NCBI GenBank assembly: GCA_934097015.1
Contig: CAKONF010000027.1
Coordinates: forward strand, 1 to 15,298
Direction of reading: 5' to 3'
Source of the DNA: an uncultured Bacilli bacterium
GTDB lineage: Bacteria > Bacillota_I > Bacilli_A > RF39 > UBA660
DNA length: 15,298 nt
The translations under genes and the position numbers were made by a program. A model generated the notes under the pieces. It was given only the letters and a program-made list of their open reading frames with translations. It had not been told where the DNA came from and searched no databases. This document shows positions 7,443-14,718 of the stretch, one piece after another. Positions within the stretch are counted from its first letter, which is position 1, and the number at the start of each line of letters is the position of its first letter.

Positions 7443-7597
7443 TGAAAGAAAATGAATTAAAGGCTATTGTAGGTGGTGCATCTTATACTTCTGGCAATTT
7501 TATAAATAGTTTAGTAAGAATGATTAATATATTCTTAGAACTAGGAAGAAATGTTGGAAGTGCCATCAGCTATGCAAAAAACAGAAGAACATGTTAA
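7442..7597 (+). CDS. Double-glycine bacteriocin precursor, peptide 2
   Basis: A 51-codon gene whose ATG shares one base with the stop of peptide 1 (TAATG), implying translational coupling. An in-frame ATG at 7433 would add three residues (leader MQLMKENELKAIVGG); neither start has an obvious ribosome-binding site. After the GG the mature peptide is 39 residues, starting ASYTSGNF. It holds an amphipathic middle, a GRNVG (GxxxG) motif, and a basic end, KNRRTC, with a single terminal Cys. The leaders of the two peptides share the pattern EL-x2-I-x-GG. With peptide 1 and the exporter it makes a two-peptide bacteriocin module. No dedicated immunity gene is evident. A terminator follows at once. 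Confidence 0.83.
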   Translation: MKENELKAIVGGASYTSGNFINSLVRMINIFLELGRNVGSAISYAKNRRTC

Positions 7598-7624
7598 AAG
7601 GATTTAAAGTCCTTTTTTCTTTTA
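7596..7624 (+). terminator. Terminator of the bacteriocin operon
   Basis: AAAAGGATT pairs with AGTCCTTTT (one T/G wobble) around a tight loop and runs into TTTTTTCTTTT. It overlaps the stop codon of peptide 2. Confidence 0.75.
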
Positions 7625-7649
7625 TGTATATATTTGTAAAATATTAAAA

Positions 7650-7678
7650 TTACAAATAGACTTATAAATATATATAAT
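7650..7678 (+). promoter_or_regulatory. Promoter of the CmpB-cca-dnaD-nth operon
   Basis: TTACAA (7650-7655), 17 bases, then a consensus TATAAT (7673-7678). The -35 is weak. The start near 7685 lies just before the TAGGAG ribosome-binding site of the next gene. Confidence 0.5.
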
Positions 7679-7703
7679 GTAAAATATATTTAGGAGTATA
7701 ATT

Positions 7704-8213
7704 ATGAAAAAAAATGATAAATTTATTTATTGGGGGATGTTATTTTTATTTGGTTGTATTATAGGATGGATTTATGAAGAAGGATTTAGTATTCTAATAG
7801 ATAAAACTTTAGAAAATAGAGGATTCATGTATGGACCATACTTACCTGTATATGGATTTGGTGCAATATTTTTAGTTTATTTTTTAAAGAAATATAAAGA
7901 TAAACCAATATTAATATTTATATTGTCTATTTTAATTACAGGAATAACAGAATATATTACAGGGTATTTAATGGAAACAATATTTAAAAGAACATGGTGG
8001 GACTATACAGGACTATTTATGAATTTAAATGGATATGTTTGCTTAAGAAGTGTACTTAATTTTGCAGTATTAGCACTTTTATTAATGTATTTAGTAGAAC
8101 CATTAATAAATAAATTAATAAAAAAATATAAAAGAACATCAACAATATTTACAATATCAACATTTATAATAATATTAATTGATTTAATAATAACACTTTT
8201 ATTTAGGTACTAA
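7704..8213 (+). CDS. CmpB-type (ABC_trans_CmpB family) integral membrane protein
   Basis: A 169-residue protein with about five hydrophobic segments (roughly residues 9-31, 47-62, 71-92, 112-132 and 146-166). The pattern matches the putative ABC-transporter type IV family PF06541 (recalled): GWIYEE early, then NRGFMYGPYLPVYGFG, ITEYITGYLMETIF, and WWDYTGLFMNLNGYVCLRS. The function of the family is not established. RBS TAGGAG precedes ATG 7704, and the gene ends 1 base before cca, so it is operonic with the housekeeping genes. Its place after the bacteriocin terminator raises the thought of immunity, but it has its own promoter and a widespread family pattern, so I do not assign that role. Confidence 0.75.
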   Translation: MKKNDKFIYWGMLFLFGCIIGWIYEEGFSILIDKTLENRGFMYGPYLPVYGFGAIFLVYFLKKYKDKPILIFILSILITGITEYITGYLMETIFKRTWWDYTGLFMNLNGYVCLRSVLNFAVLALLLMYLVEPLINKLIKKYKRTSTIFTISTFIIILIDLIITLLFRY

Positions 8214-8214
8214 A

Positions 8215-9288
8215 ATGGATAAAATAATATATAAAATACTAAAAAAACTTAATAGTAAAAATAGCGAAGCTTATGTTGTAGGAGGCTATGTACGAGATAA
8301 AGTATTAAAAATTGATTCTAATGACATAGATATATGTACTAATCTATTACCAAAAGATGTAATTGAAATACTAAAATTAGATAAAAAAACAAAAGATAAT
8401 TTTGGTAGCATTAATATAAAAACTAAAAAATATAATATAGATATTACAACATATAGAAAAGAAAGTAATTATAAAAATCATCAACCAAAATCTATAGAAT
8501 ACATAAATGATGTTAAATTAGATTTAAAAAGAAGAGATTTTACATGTAATCAATTATTATTAAATATAAATAATGAAATAATAGATTATTATAATGGAAT
8601 AAATGATATTAATAATAAAATAATAAGGTGTATTGGTAATACTAACAAAAAATTAAGTGAGGATCCAATTAGGATATTAAGATCTATAAGATTATCTACA
8701 ATATATAATTTTAAATTAGATAATGAAATAATAGACTTTATTAAAAATAATAAAAAAATAATAGAGACAATAAGTTATACTAGAAAAAAAGAAGAATTAG
8801 ATAAAATATTATCTAATAATAATAAAATATTTGGATTAAATTTAATAAAAGAATTAAATTTATGTGATGTATTAGGCATAAAATATGATAAAATATATTA
8901 TTGTAAAGATGTTTTAGGAATGTATTCACAAATTGAATTTGATTCTAAATATCCTTTAACAAAAAATGAAAAAAGTATAATAAATAGCATAAAAGAAATA
9001 GTAAAAATAGGTAAGATAGATAATCATACATTATATAAATATGGACTTTATATAAATAGTATTGCAGGTGAAATACTTGGTATAGAATATAAAGAAATAA
9101 TAAAAATGTACAAAGCTTTACCAATAAAATCTAGAAAAGATATAAAAATATCAATAGAAAGTATAGTTAAATTAAATAATAATTGTTATAATAATATCAA
9201 TCAGATATATTCTAATATAGAAAATAATATATTAGATAAGAAAATAAAGAATAAAAATAAAGATATAGTTAAATTAATAAGAAAGTAG
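8215..9288 (+). CDS. cca: CCA-adding tRNA nucleotidyltransferase (class II)
   Basis: Adds or repairs the 3' CCA of tRNAs from CTP and ATP without a template. The 357-residue protein has the class II nucleotidyltransferase head: AYVVGGYVRD (about residues 19-28), the metal-binding DIDICT (about 37-42), LDLKRRDFTCNQ (template-arginine region, about 102-113) and EDPIRILRSIRLS (about 149-161). The C-terminal half is very Lys/Asn/Ile-rich and poorly conserved, as expected for neck and tail domains. Poly(A) polymerase is the main alternative, but those are rare in Firmicutes. The start codon is 1 base after the preceding stop, and dnaD follows after 8 bases. No HD domain is seen. Confidence 0.88.
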   Translation: MDKIIYKILKKLNSKNSEAYVVGGYVRDKVLKIDSNDIDICTNLLPKDVIEILKLDKKTKDNFGSINIKTKKYNIDITTYRKESNYKNHQPKSIEYINDVKLDLKRRDFTCNQLLLNINNEIIDYYNGINDINNKIIRCIGNTNKKLSEDPIRILRSIRLSTIYNFKLDNEIIDFIKNNKKIIETISYTRKKEELDKILSNNNKIFGLNLIKELNLCDVLGIKYDKIYYCKDVLGMYSQIEFDSKYPLTKNEKSIINSIKEIVKIGKIDNHTLYKYGLYINSIAGEILGIEYKEIIKMYKALPIKSRKDIKISIESIVKLNNNCYNNINQIYSNIENNILDKKIKNKNKDIVKLIRK

Positions 9289-9296
9289 GTGTAATA

Positions 9297-9938
9297 ATGA
9301 GTAATGAAGTTATTTATAATATTATAAAAAATAAAGATTACATTATTAGACCTTTTTTATTTAAAATAATAAAAGAAAATAACTTGAATATTAATGAAAT
9401 ACTACTTTTAATATATTTAACTAATCAAGAACATCCAGAATTAGATTTAAAGTTAATTAATAAAATAACTACTATGAATAATGAAGAAATAATAACTTCA
9501 TTTAATACTTTATCAGAAAAAAATTTAATAAGTACTAATATTATTAAAGATGGAGATAGAATAGATGAAGAAATATCATTAGATGGAATATATAAATTAG
9601 CTGCTACTAATATAAATAAAAAAATTACAAAAGCAGAAGAAAAAAATATATTTGAATTATTTGAAAGTGAATTTGCGAGACCATTAACTCCTATGGAATA
9701 TGAGCTTATTAATGCTTGGATAGAAAGTGGAATAAAAGAAGAACTAATAAAAGAAGCATTAAAAGAAGCAACATACAATGGAGTTAATAATTTTAGATAT
9801 ATAGATAAGATATTATATGAATGGGGTAAAAAAGGCTATAAAACTATAGATGATATTAATAAAAATAAGACAAAGAAAGAAGAAAAGAATGAAAAGAATG
9901 TATCATTCTTTGAATATAATTGGTTAGATGAAAATTAA
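9297..9938 (+). CDS. dnaD: DnaD-domain replication initiation protein
   Basis: DnaD helps load the replicative helicase at oriC and at restart sites in low-G+C Gram-positives. The 213-residue protein has an N-terminal winged-helix-like region (about 1-100) and the C-terminal DnaD/DnaB_2 domain (about 120-185), with FESEFARPLTPMEYELINAW and later NFRYIDKILYEWGKKGYKT, the family's conserved YIxxILxxW motif. A Lys/Glu-rich linker precedes the C-terminal FFEYNWLDEN. RBS AGGTG precedes the ATG. It overlaps nth by 11 bases, the same dnaD-nth pair as in Bacillus subtilis, which strongly supports the call. Confidence 0.92.
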   Translation: MSNEVIYNIIKNKDYIIRPFLFKIIKENNLNINEILLLIYLTNQEHPELDLKLINKITTMNNEEIITSFNTLSEKNLISTNIIKDGDRIDEEISLDGIYKLAATNINKKITKAEEKNIFELFESEFARPLTPMEYELINAWIESGIKEELIKEALKEATYNGVNNFRYIDKILYEWGKKGYKTIDDINKNKTKKEEKNEKNVSFFEYNWLDEN

Positions 9939-10554
9939 TAATATATTAGATTTATTAGACAAAATGATTCCTAATCCTAAATGTGAACTTAATTATGATA
10001 AAGATTATGAATTATTAATTGCAACTGTTTTATCTGCACAATGTACTGATAAAAGAGTTAATGAAATAACAAAAATATTATTTGATAAATATGATATCTA
10101 TAGTTTAAGTAGAGCAAAAGAAAAAGATATAGAAAAAATAATATATAGTTTAGGAAATTATAAGAAAAAATCAAATTATATAATAGAATTATCAAAAAAA
10201 CTAATTAAAGATTATAATGGTATAGTTCCAAATGATAGAAATTATTTAGAAACTTTACCAGGTGTTGGAAGAAAAACAACAAATGTAGTGTTATCAAACC
10301 TTTTTGATGTTCCAGCAATTGCAGTAGATACACATGTAGAAAGAGTATCAAAAAGATTAAATTTAGCAAATGAAAAAGATAGTGTTCTAGAAGTAGAAAA
10401 AAAATTAATGAAAAAAATACCAAAAGATAAATGGAGTAGGACACATCATCAATTAGTTTTATTTGGAAGATATACATGCAAAAGTATAAAACCAGAATGT
10501 AATAAATGTTTATTAAAAGAATACTGTAAGTATTATAAAAAAATAAATAAGTAA
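9928..10554 (+). CDS. nth: Endonuclease III (DNA glycosylase/AP lyase)
   Basis: Removes oxidised pyrimidines and nicks abasic sites in base-excision repair. The 208-residue protein has the expected order: LLIATVLSAQCTD (about 29-41); the helix-hairpin-helix LETLPGVGRKTTNVV with the catalytic Lys (about 108-122); the catalytic Asp in AIAVDTHVERV (about 130-140); and a [4Fe-4S] cluster loop near the C-terminus with spacing C-x6-C-x2-C-x5-C (CKSIKPEC to CLLKEYC). Length is standard. It starts inside the end of dnaD, implying translational coupling. No anomalies. Confidence 0.95.
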   Translation: MKINNILDLLDKMIPNPKCELNYDKDYELLIATVLSAQCTDKRVNEITKILFDKYDIYSLSRAKEKDIEKIIYSLGNYKKKSNYIIELSKKLIKDYNGIVPNDRNYLETLPGVGRKTTNVVLSNLFDVPAIAVDTHVERVSKRLNLANEKDSVLEVEKKLMKKIPKDKWSRTHHQLVLFGRYTCKSIKPECNKCLLKEYCKYYKKINK

Positions 10555-10556
10555 TA

Positions 10557-10585
10557 TTGGAATAATTGATATCGTATGATATAAT
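10557..10585 (+). promoter_or_regulatory. Promoter of nusB-xseA-xseB
   Basis: TTGGAA (10557-10562), a 17-base spacer, and TATAAT (10580-10585) extended by TGA (TGATATAAT). It begins 3 bases after the nth stop; the nusB start is 21 bases past the -10. Confidence 0.75.
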
Positions 10586-10605
10586 TAAGTGCAGGTGATG
10601 TATAA

Positions 10606-10998
10606 ATGGCTAAAAGAAGTGAATTAAGAGAAAAAATTATGACTATTTTATATCAAGTAGAAATGTATAAAAAAAATAAATATGATTATGATATAAAAAA
10701 AGTTATAAAAGAAAACGTAGAAATAGATAATGATTTTGTTAATAATATTGTTAATGGAGTATTAAAAGAACAAGATAAAATAGATGAATTAGCAAATAAA
10801 TATTTAAATAATTGGACTATAGATAGAATAGAAACTTTAGGTGCTTCTATTCTAAGAATGAGTATTTATGAAATAAAATATACAGATACTCCAGATATAG
10901 TTGCTATTAATGAGGGTGTAGAACTTGCTAAAAAATATTGTGATGACAAAGTAAAAAATATGATTAATGCAGTATTAGATAAGATAGTTAATAATTAA
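10606..10998 (+). CDS. nusB: Transcription antitermination factor NusB
   Basis: NusB with NusE binds boxA RNA and supports antitermination of rRNA operons. The 130-residue protein is all-helical with family motifs: ELREKIMTILYQVEM at the start, VNNIVNGVL in the middle, NWTIDRIETLGASILRMSIYE (about 67-87) and DTPDIVAINEGVELAKKYCDD (about 92-112), ending in the AVLDKI helix. RBS AGGTGATG lies before ATG 10606. It is first in an operon with xseA and xseB under the 10557-10585 promoter; nusB next to xseAB is also seen in Bacillus, where folD lies between them. Confidence 0.93.
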   Translation: MAKRSELREKIMTILYQVEMYKKNKYDYDIKKVIKENVEIDNDFVNNIVNGVLKEQDKIDELANKYLNNWTIDRIETLGASILRMSIYEIKYTDTPDIVAINEGVELAKKYCDDKVKNMINAVLDKIVNN

Positions 10999-11027
10999 CT
11001 ATTCTTTATTTTTGAAATGGTGATGTT

Positions 11028-12293
11028 ATGGAAAGAAGATATATTACTATTAGTACACTAAATAGATACTTAAAAAATAAATTTGATACAGATCCAAATA
11101 TACAAACTTTAGGACTTAAAGGTGAAATATCAAATTTTAAAGGACATACAAGAGGACATTTATATTTTACTTTAAAAGATGAAGGAAGTAGAATAAATGC
11201 AGTGATGTTTAGTACTAATGCAAGTAGACTTAATTTTATTCCCAAAGATGGAATGAAAGTATTAGTCGTTGGTAGGGTTAGTATATATGAACCTACTGGA
11301 GGATATCAAATTTATGTTAATGAAATGATAGAAGATGGAGTAGGTAATTTATATTTAAAATTTGAAGAGTTAAAGAAAAAATTATCAAATGAAGGATTAT
11401 TTGATCCATTACATAAAAAAGCTATACCTAAATTTCCGAAAAGAATTGGAATAATAACAGCACCAACAGGAGCTGCAATAAGAGATATATTAAGTACTAT
11501 AAAAAGAAGATTTCCATCTACAGAAACGATACTTTTTCCTGCTTTAGTACAAGGTGAACTTGCTTCAAAAGATATAGTAAAACAAATAAAAAAAGCAGAT
11601 GAATATAATTTAGATGTTTTAATTGTTGGTAGAGGTGGAGGATCAATTGAAGATTTGTGGGCTTTTAATGAAGAAATAGTAGCGCGAGCGATATATGAAT
11701 GTAATACTCCAGTAATATCTGCAGTAGGCCATGAAATTGATTTTACAATTAGTGATTTTGTAAGTGATTTAAGAGCGCCAACACCAACAGGAGCTGCTGA
11801 GATGGCAGTACCAAATATTATAGATGTAAAAAATTTTATTAATCAATTATATATAAGAACTAATAAAGATATAGAAAATATATTAGAATTAAATACAAAA
11901 AAAATAGATACATTAAAAAAATCATATGTATTATCTAATCCATTAGCGTCTTTTGAAATAAAAGAACAGAAGTTAGATATATTACTAGATAATATTAACA
12001 AAAGAATGAAATATATAATAGAAATAAATAATAAAAAATTAGATAATTTAAAAACAAATTACATATTAAATAATCCAGATAACATAATAAATAATTTTAA
12101 TAATACATATGAACTACTAATAAATAAATTAAATTTATTAAATCCACTTAATATATTGAGTAAAGGATATAGTGTAGTAAAGAAAGATAATAAATGTATT
12201 AAAAGTATAGATGAAATAGATGTAAAAGACAAATTAAATATAAAATTATATAAAGGTAATATAGATGTATTGGTAGAAAGGAAAAATAAATAA
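11028..12293 (+). CDS. xseA: Exodeoxyribonuclease VII large subunit
   Basis: The catalytic subunit of exonuclease VII, which degrades single-stranded DNA from both ends to short acid-soluble fragments in repair. The 421-residue protein shows an N-terminal OB fold (about 1-100; LKGEISNFKGHTRGHLYFTLKD) and the catalytic domain with KRIGIITAPTGAAIRDI (about 137-153), GRGGGSIEDLWAFNEE (about 201-216), PVISAVGHEIDFTISDFVSD and LRAPTPTGAAE. The C-terminal part is a long Lys/Asn-rich coiled coil that binds the small subunits, ending with LSKGYSVV. The Shine-Dalgarno is weak (GGTGATG). Stop and xseB start overlap by one base (TAATG), fitting coupled synthesis of both subunits. Confidence 0.95.
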   Translation: MERRYITISTLNRYLKNKFDTDPNIQTLGLKGEISNFKGHTRGHLYFTLKDEGSRINAVMFSTNASRLNFIPKDGMKVLVVGRVSIYEPTGGYQIYVNEMIEDGVGNLYLKFEELKKKLSNEGLFDPLHKKAIPKFPKRIGIITAPTGAAIRDILSTIKRRFPSTETILFPALVQGELASKDIVKQIKKADEYNLDVLIVGRGGGSIEDLWAFNEEIVARAIYECNTPVISAVGHEIDFTISDFVSDLRAPTPTGAAEMAVPNIIDVKNFINQLYIRTNKDIENILELNTKKIDTLKKSYVLSNPLASFEIKEQKLDILLDNINKRMKYIIEINNKKLDNLKTNYILNNPDNIINNFNNTYELLINKLNLLNPLNILSKGYSVVKKDNKCIKSIDEIDVKDKLNIKLYKGNIDVLVERKNK

Positions 12294-12511
12294 TGGAAGA
12301 AAAAAAATTTGATGAATTAATATCTGATATAGAAAAAATAGTTAAAGATTTGGAAAGTGGAAATATCGATTTGGAAACTAGTATAGAAAAATATAGTGAA
12401 GCTATGAAATTAATTAAAATATGTAGTGATAAATTAAATACAGCAACAGAGTCTGTAAATAAAATATTAGATGAAAATGGTAATTTAAATAATTTTGAAA
12501 TAAATGAATAA
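12293..12511 (+). CDS. xseB: Exodeoxyribonuclease VII small subunit
   Basis: The 72-residue helical partner that binds the coiled coil of XseA in several copies per catalytic subunit. Family traits: KKFDELISDIEKIVKDLESG near the N-terminus, IDLETSIEKYSEAMKLIK in the middle and a short charged tail. Length is normal. It overlaps xseA by one base. No terminator follows; instead a good promoter for the poly-G leader RNA starts 7 bases after its stop. Confidence 0.93.
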   Translation: MEEKKFDELISDIEKIVKDLESGNIDLETSIEKYSEAMKLIKICSDKLNTATESVNKILDENGNLNNFEINE

Positions 12512-12517
12512 AATCTA

Positions 12518-12546
12518 TTTACAAATAAAAAAATATTTGATATATT
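12518..12546 (+). promoter_or_regulatory. Promoter of poly-G leader RNA, copy 1
   Basis: TTTACA (12518-12523), 17 bases, TATATT (12541-12546). The predicted start, 12553, is exactly the first base of a GAAA-capped hairpin. The same layout with the same -35 and spacer recurs at 15175-15203, which supports both. Confidence 0.72.
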
Positions 12547-12552
12547 TTTATC

Positions 12553-12690
12553 AAGGTAGAAATACCTTATTAATATAAACTTTATCAATTCATCGAAAGA
12601 TGAAAAAAAAGACTTTATGCTTCTCTCCCGACCTCGAATTTTTGTTCGGGGGGGGGGGTATAAACAAGAAGTAAAAATAAAGTCTTTTTT
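12553..12690 (+). ncRNA. Structured leader/small RNA with 11-G run in terminator hairpin
   Basis: Order of elements: perfect hairpin AAGGTA-GAAA-TACCTT (12553-12568); second perfect hairpin TTCATC-GAAA-GATGAA (12589-12604); then a long terminator. The terminator's outer stem pairs AAAAAAGACTTTA (within 12605-12617) with TAAAGTCTTTTTT (12678-12690), extended by TGCTTC/GAAGTA. Its inner stem pairs a C-rich arm (CTCTCCC, 12622-12629 region) and CTCGAA with TTCGGG and a run of eleven G (12648-12658). The surface-protein ATG is 128 bases downstream. It is either an attenuating leader of that gene or a free ~138-nt RNA. The homopolymer is slippage-prone, so length variation could tune it. Confidence 0.6.
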
Positions 12691-12773
12691 GTGTGAAAAA
12701 ACGACAAATTATTTTATATCAATAGTATACAATTAGTACTATAGGCCCATGGTAAATTATATTAAAAAAATTA

Positions 12774-12779
12774 TATAAT
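12774..12779 (+). promoter_or_regulatory. Possible -10 box directly upstream of surface-protein gene
   Basis: TATAAT with no good -35 at the proper distance (GGTAAA at 12751-12756). If used, it would bypass the poly-G terminator. An inverted repeat, ATAGTA/TACTAT (12722-12742), lies upstream. The 12691-12817 stretch shows no ORF. Confidence 0.3.
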
Positions 12780-12817
12780 ATATTTGTCAATAATTGAAAA
12801 GGAGAGTGAAGCAAAAT

Positions 12818-14674
12818 ATGAGTAGAAAGCAGAGGATAGTAATAAGTATAACAGGAATAGTTTTGGTAATGTTAATTCTTGTAGGATTAACTTATGCTTA
12901 TTTTTTAACAAGAATTAATGGGAATACAAACGATAAAAGTATAAGTGTATCAACAGCAAACTTAGAATTAAAATATGATGATATAGAACAAGTCTTAATA
13001 AGTGAAGAAAATGTAGAACCAGGTAAAACATGGACTAAAAAATTTAGTGCAACAAATACAGGAAGTAAAAAAGTAGAATCATATGGAGTTGCACTAGAGA
13101 ATGTAATAAATACATTAGAAAGAACAGAAGATTTAGTATATACATTAAATTGTACTAGTAGTTTAGGAACTACTTGCAATAAAGTAGAAGATGAACAAGA
13201 GTTTCCAACAATAGGAAAAATATTAATTACAAATTCAATAGAATCAAAAGAAGTACAAAATTATGAATTAACTATTACATACAAAGAACAAAATATAGAT
13301 CAAAGTATTGATATGAATAAACAATTTAGTGGAAAAGTAAATATAGTAAACCCAAGTATATTTAATCCATATGTTGGTTCAATGTTAAATAGTGTAATAA
13401 TTGGAAGTGCAAAAAATGCAAGTGAAGAAAGTAACGCAACAAGAACAACATTAGGTAGTGAAGTGACTGAATTCACATCAGTATCAGGAGAAAATGAAAG
13501 GGTATTAAACAATGCACCAGATGATTATGGAACAAGTTATTACTATAGAGGAAATGTATTAGACAATTATGTAAGTTTTGGTGGTTTAACTTATAAAGAT
13601 GATTTGTATATTGGCTATTATAGTGCTACTGATAATATTAGAGAAAAATATACTTCTTTAAGTGAATGTCAAAGTGCAAGTTCATATAATATAAATTGTA
13701 CACAAATTCATAAAAATGGTGATCCGATATTATGGAGAATAGTTAGGATAAATGGAGACGAATCTGTTAGACTTGTACTAGATGATGTTGCTAAAGATCT
13801 TAGTGGAAATGAAATAACAATTGGATTTAATCCTGATAATGATGATAATGCATATATAGGATATATGTATGGAATGATAGGACAAACAGAAACAAACGTA
13901 AATCAATGTATAAAATTAAGTAATGATGGAACAGCAGCTGAAGTAGATACAACAAAAACTACAGAAAGTGCATGTACTGCAGCTGGATATAAATGGGCAT
14001 TAACACCATATGACGCAACACATGTAAATGTAGTTAATAGCAATGTAAAGACAACACTTGAAAATTGGTATAAAACAAATATAATAGATACAAATAATGC
14101 AAGTTATGTTGCAGATACATTATTTTGTAATGATAAAACACTTGCTTCAAATGAAATAGATGAAATAGAAGTACAATTAGGATATGGAATTAACGATACT
14201 TATTATTCATCAGTCGAAAGATTACAATATAGTACAGGAACAACAGAAATAACGACATCAAAACCAACATTTAAATGTGCAGAAAATGCAAAAGATACAT
14301 ATTCAAGATTTACCGTAAATGAAACAACATTGTTAAATGGAAATAAAACAAATGGTGCTTTAAAATATCCAATAGGATTACTCTCGGCAGATGAAGTAGC
14401 ATATGCAGGAGCTTATAAAGAAGGGCAAACAAATACAAAATATTATTTATATAATTCTGCTATAACTACTCCTTGGTGGCTTTCTACTCCACATAGCTAT
14501 TATGGTCTTACGAAAGAGTGGGTAGTTGGTAGTGAAAATGGTGGCATCTATTTTGATTTCGTCGATAGCTTTGATTTTGCTTTTCGACCTACTTTGAATC
14601 TAAAAGCTAGTGTGTTTGTGAGTGGTGGAGACGGAACAAAAGAAAATCCATATACAGTTAAATTGGCAAACTAA
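12818..14674 (+). CDS. Surface protein with hypervariable lectin-like C-terminus (full length)
   Basis: ATG at 12818 is preferred to an upstream TTG at 12794 because AAGGAGAG sits about 11 bases before it; the product is 618 residues. An N-terminal hydrophobic segment (about 7-30, ending LVGLTYAYF) looks like a signal or anchor of the SipW/TasA-like kind. A beta-rich domain follows with KSISVSTANLELKY and NVEPGKTWTKKFSATNTGSK, then the regions shared with the partial gene at the window start (QSIDMNKQFS; NPYVGSMLNSVIIGSAKNAS). Two Cys-containing inserts absent from that paralogue lie at 13580-13732 and about 13883-14004. The C-terminal 60 residues (WWLSTP...FRPTLNLKA...GGDGTKENPY) form the lectin-like variable tip. 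Probably an extracellular, cell-anchored binding protein of unknown ligand. Expression may depend on the poly-G leader. Confidence 0.82.
   Translation: MSRKQRIVISITGIVLVMLILVGLTYAYFLTRINGNTNDKSISVSTANLELKYDDIEQVLISEENVEPGKTWTKKFSATNTGSKKVESYGVALENVINTLERTEDLVYTLNCTSSLGTTCNKVEDEQEFPTIGKILITNSIESKEVQNYELTITYKEQNIDQSIDMNKQFSGKVNIVNPSIFNPYVGSMLNSVIIGSAKNASEESNATRTTLGSEVTEFTSVSGENERVLNNAPDDYGTSYYYRGNVLDNYVSFGGLTYKDDLYIGYYSATDNIREKYTSLSECQSASSYNINCTQIHKNGDPILWRIVRINGDESVRLVLDDVAKDLSGNEITIGFNPDNDDNAYIGYMYGMIGQTETNVNQCIKLSNDGTAAEVDTTKTTESACTAAGYKWALTPYDATHVNVVNSNVKTTLENWYKTNIIDTNNASYVADTLFCNDKTLASNEIDEIEVQLGYGINDTYYSSVERLQYSTGTTEITTSKPTFKCAENAKDTYSRFTVNETTLLNGNKTNGALKYPIGLLSADEVAYAGAYKEGQTNTKYYLYNSAITTPWWLSTPHSYYGLTKEWVVGSENGGIYFDFVDSFDFAFRPTLNLKASVFVSGGDGTKENPYTVKLAN
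13361..13544 (+). repeat. Near-identical block shared by the two surface genes (copy 2)
   Basis: Partner of 276-459, offset 13085 bases. The mismatches cluster in AGTAGTGAC versus GAAAGTAAC plus one T/A change. It is suitable as a site of homologous recombination or gene conversion. Confidence 0.85.
14463..14630 (+). other. Hypervariable segment of the second surface protein (DGR-target-like)
   Basis: G+C is 49 of 120 bases at 14471-14590, against about a quarter nearby, with many NNT/NNC codons (AGC TAT TAT GGT, ATC TAT TTT GAT TTC GTC GAT AGC). It aligns with 1117-1290 at fixed points (EW, RP, NLKA, GGDG) but differs at almost every other residue and by small in-frame length changes. Confidence 0.55.
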
Positions 14675-14682
14675 TAAAAAAT

Positions 14683-14716
14683 AAATTATGACGACTTAAT
14701 TCGAAATAATTTTTTT
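14683..14716 (+). terminator. Weak terminator after the surface-protein gene
   Basis: AAATTAT pairs with ATAATTT around an inner CGA/TCG, followed by T residues to 14716. The stem is almost all A/T, so strength is doubtful. Confidence 0.4.
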
Positions 14717-14718
14717 AA

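Noticed and set aside
7298..7703. Template repeat of a diversity-generating retroelement in non-coding DNA
   Set aside because: I looked through the intergenic stretches (here and 14675-15298) for an AAC-rich relative of the variable tips and found none; the content here is two peptide genes and a terminator.
7704..8213. CmpB-type protein as the bacteriocin immunity gene
   Set aside because: It is separated from the peptides by a terminator, has its own promoter, belongs to a widespread family and is coupled to cca; no positive evidence.
12722..12742. Inverted repeat ATAGTA/TACTAT as a repressor operator
   Set aside because: A 6-bp A/T-rich palindrome is common by chance here and no regulator gene is present to support it.
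12794..12796. TTG at 12794 as the start of the second surface gene
   Set aside because: The Shine-Dalgarno AAGGAGAG lies downstream of it and is well placed for ATG at 12818; the extra residues are not signal-like.
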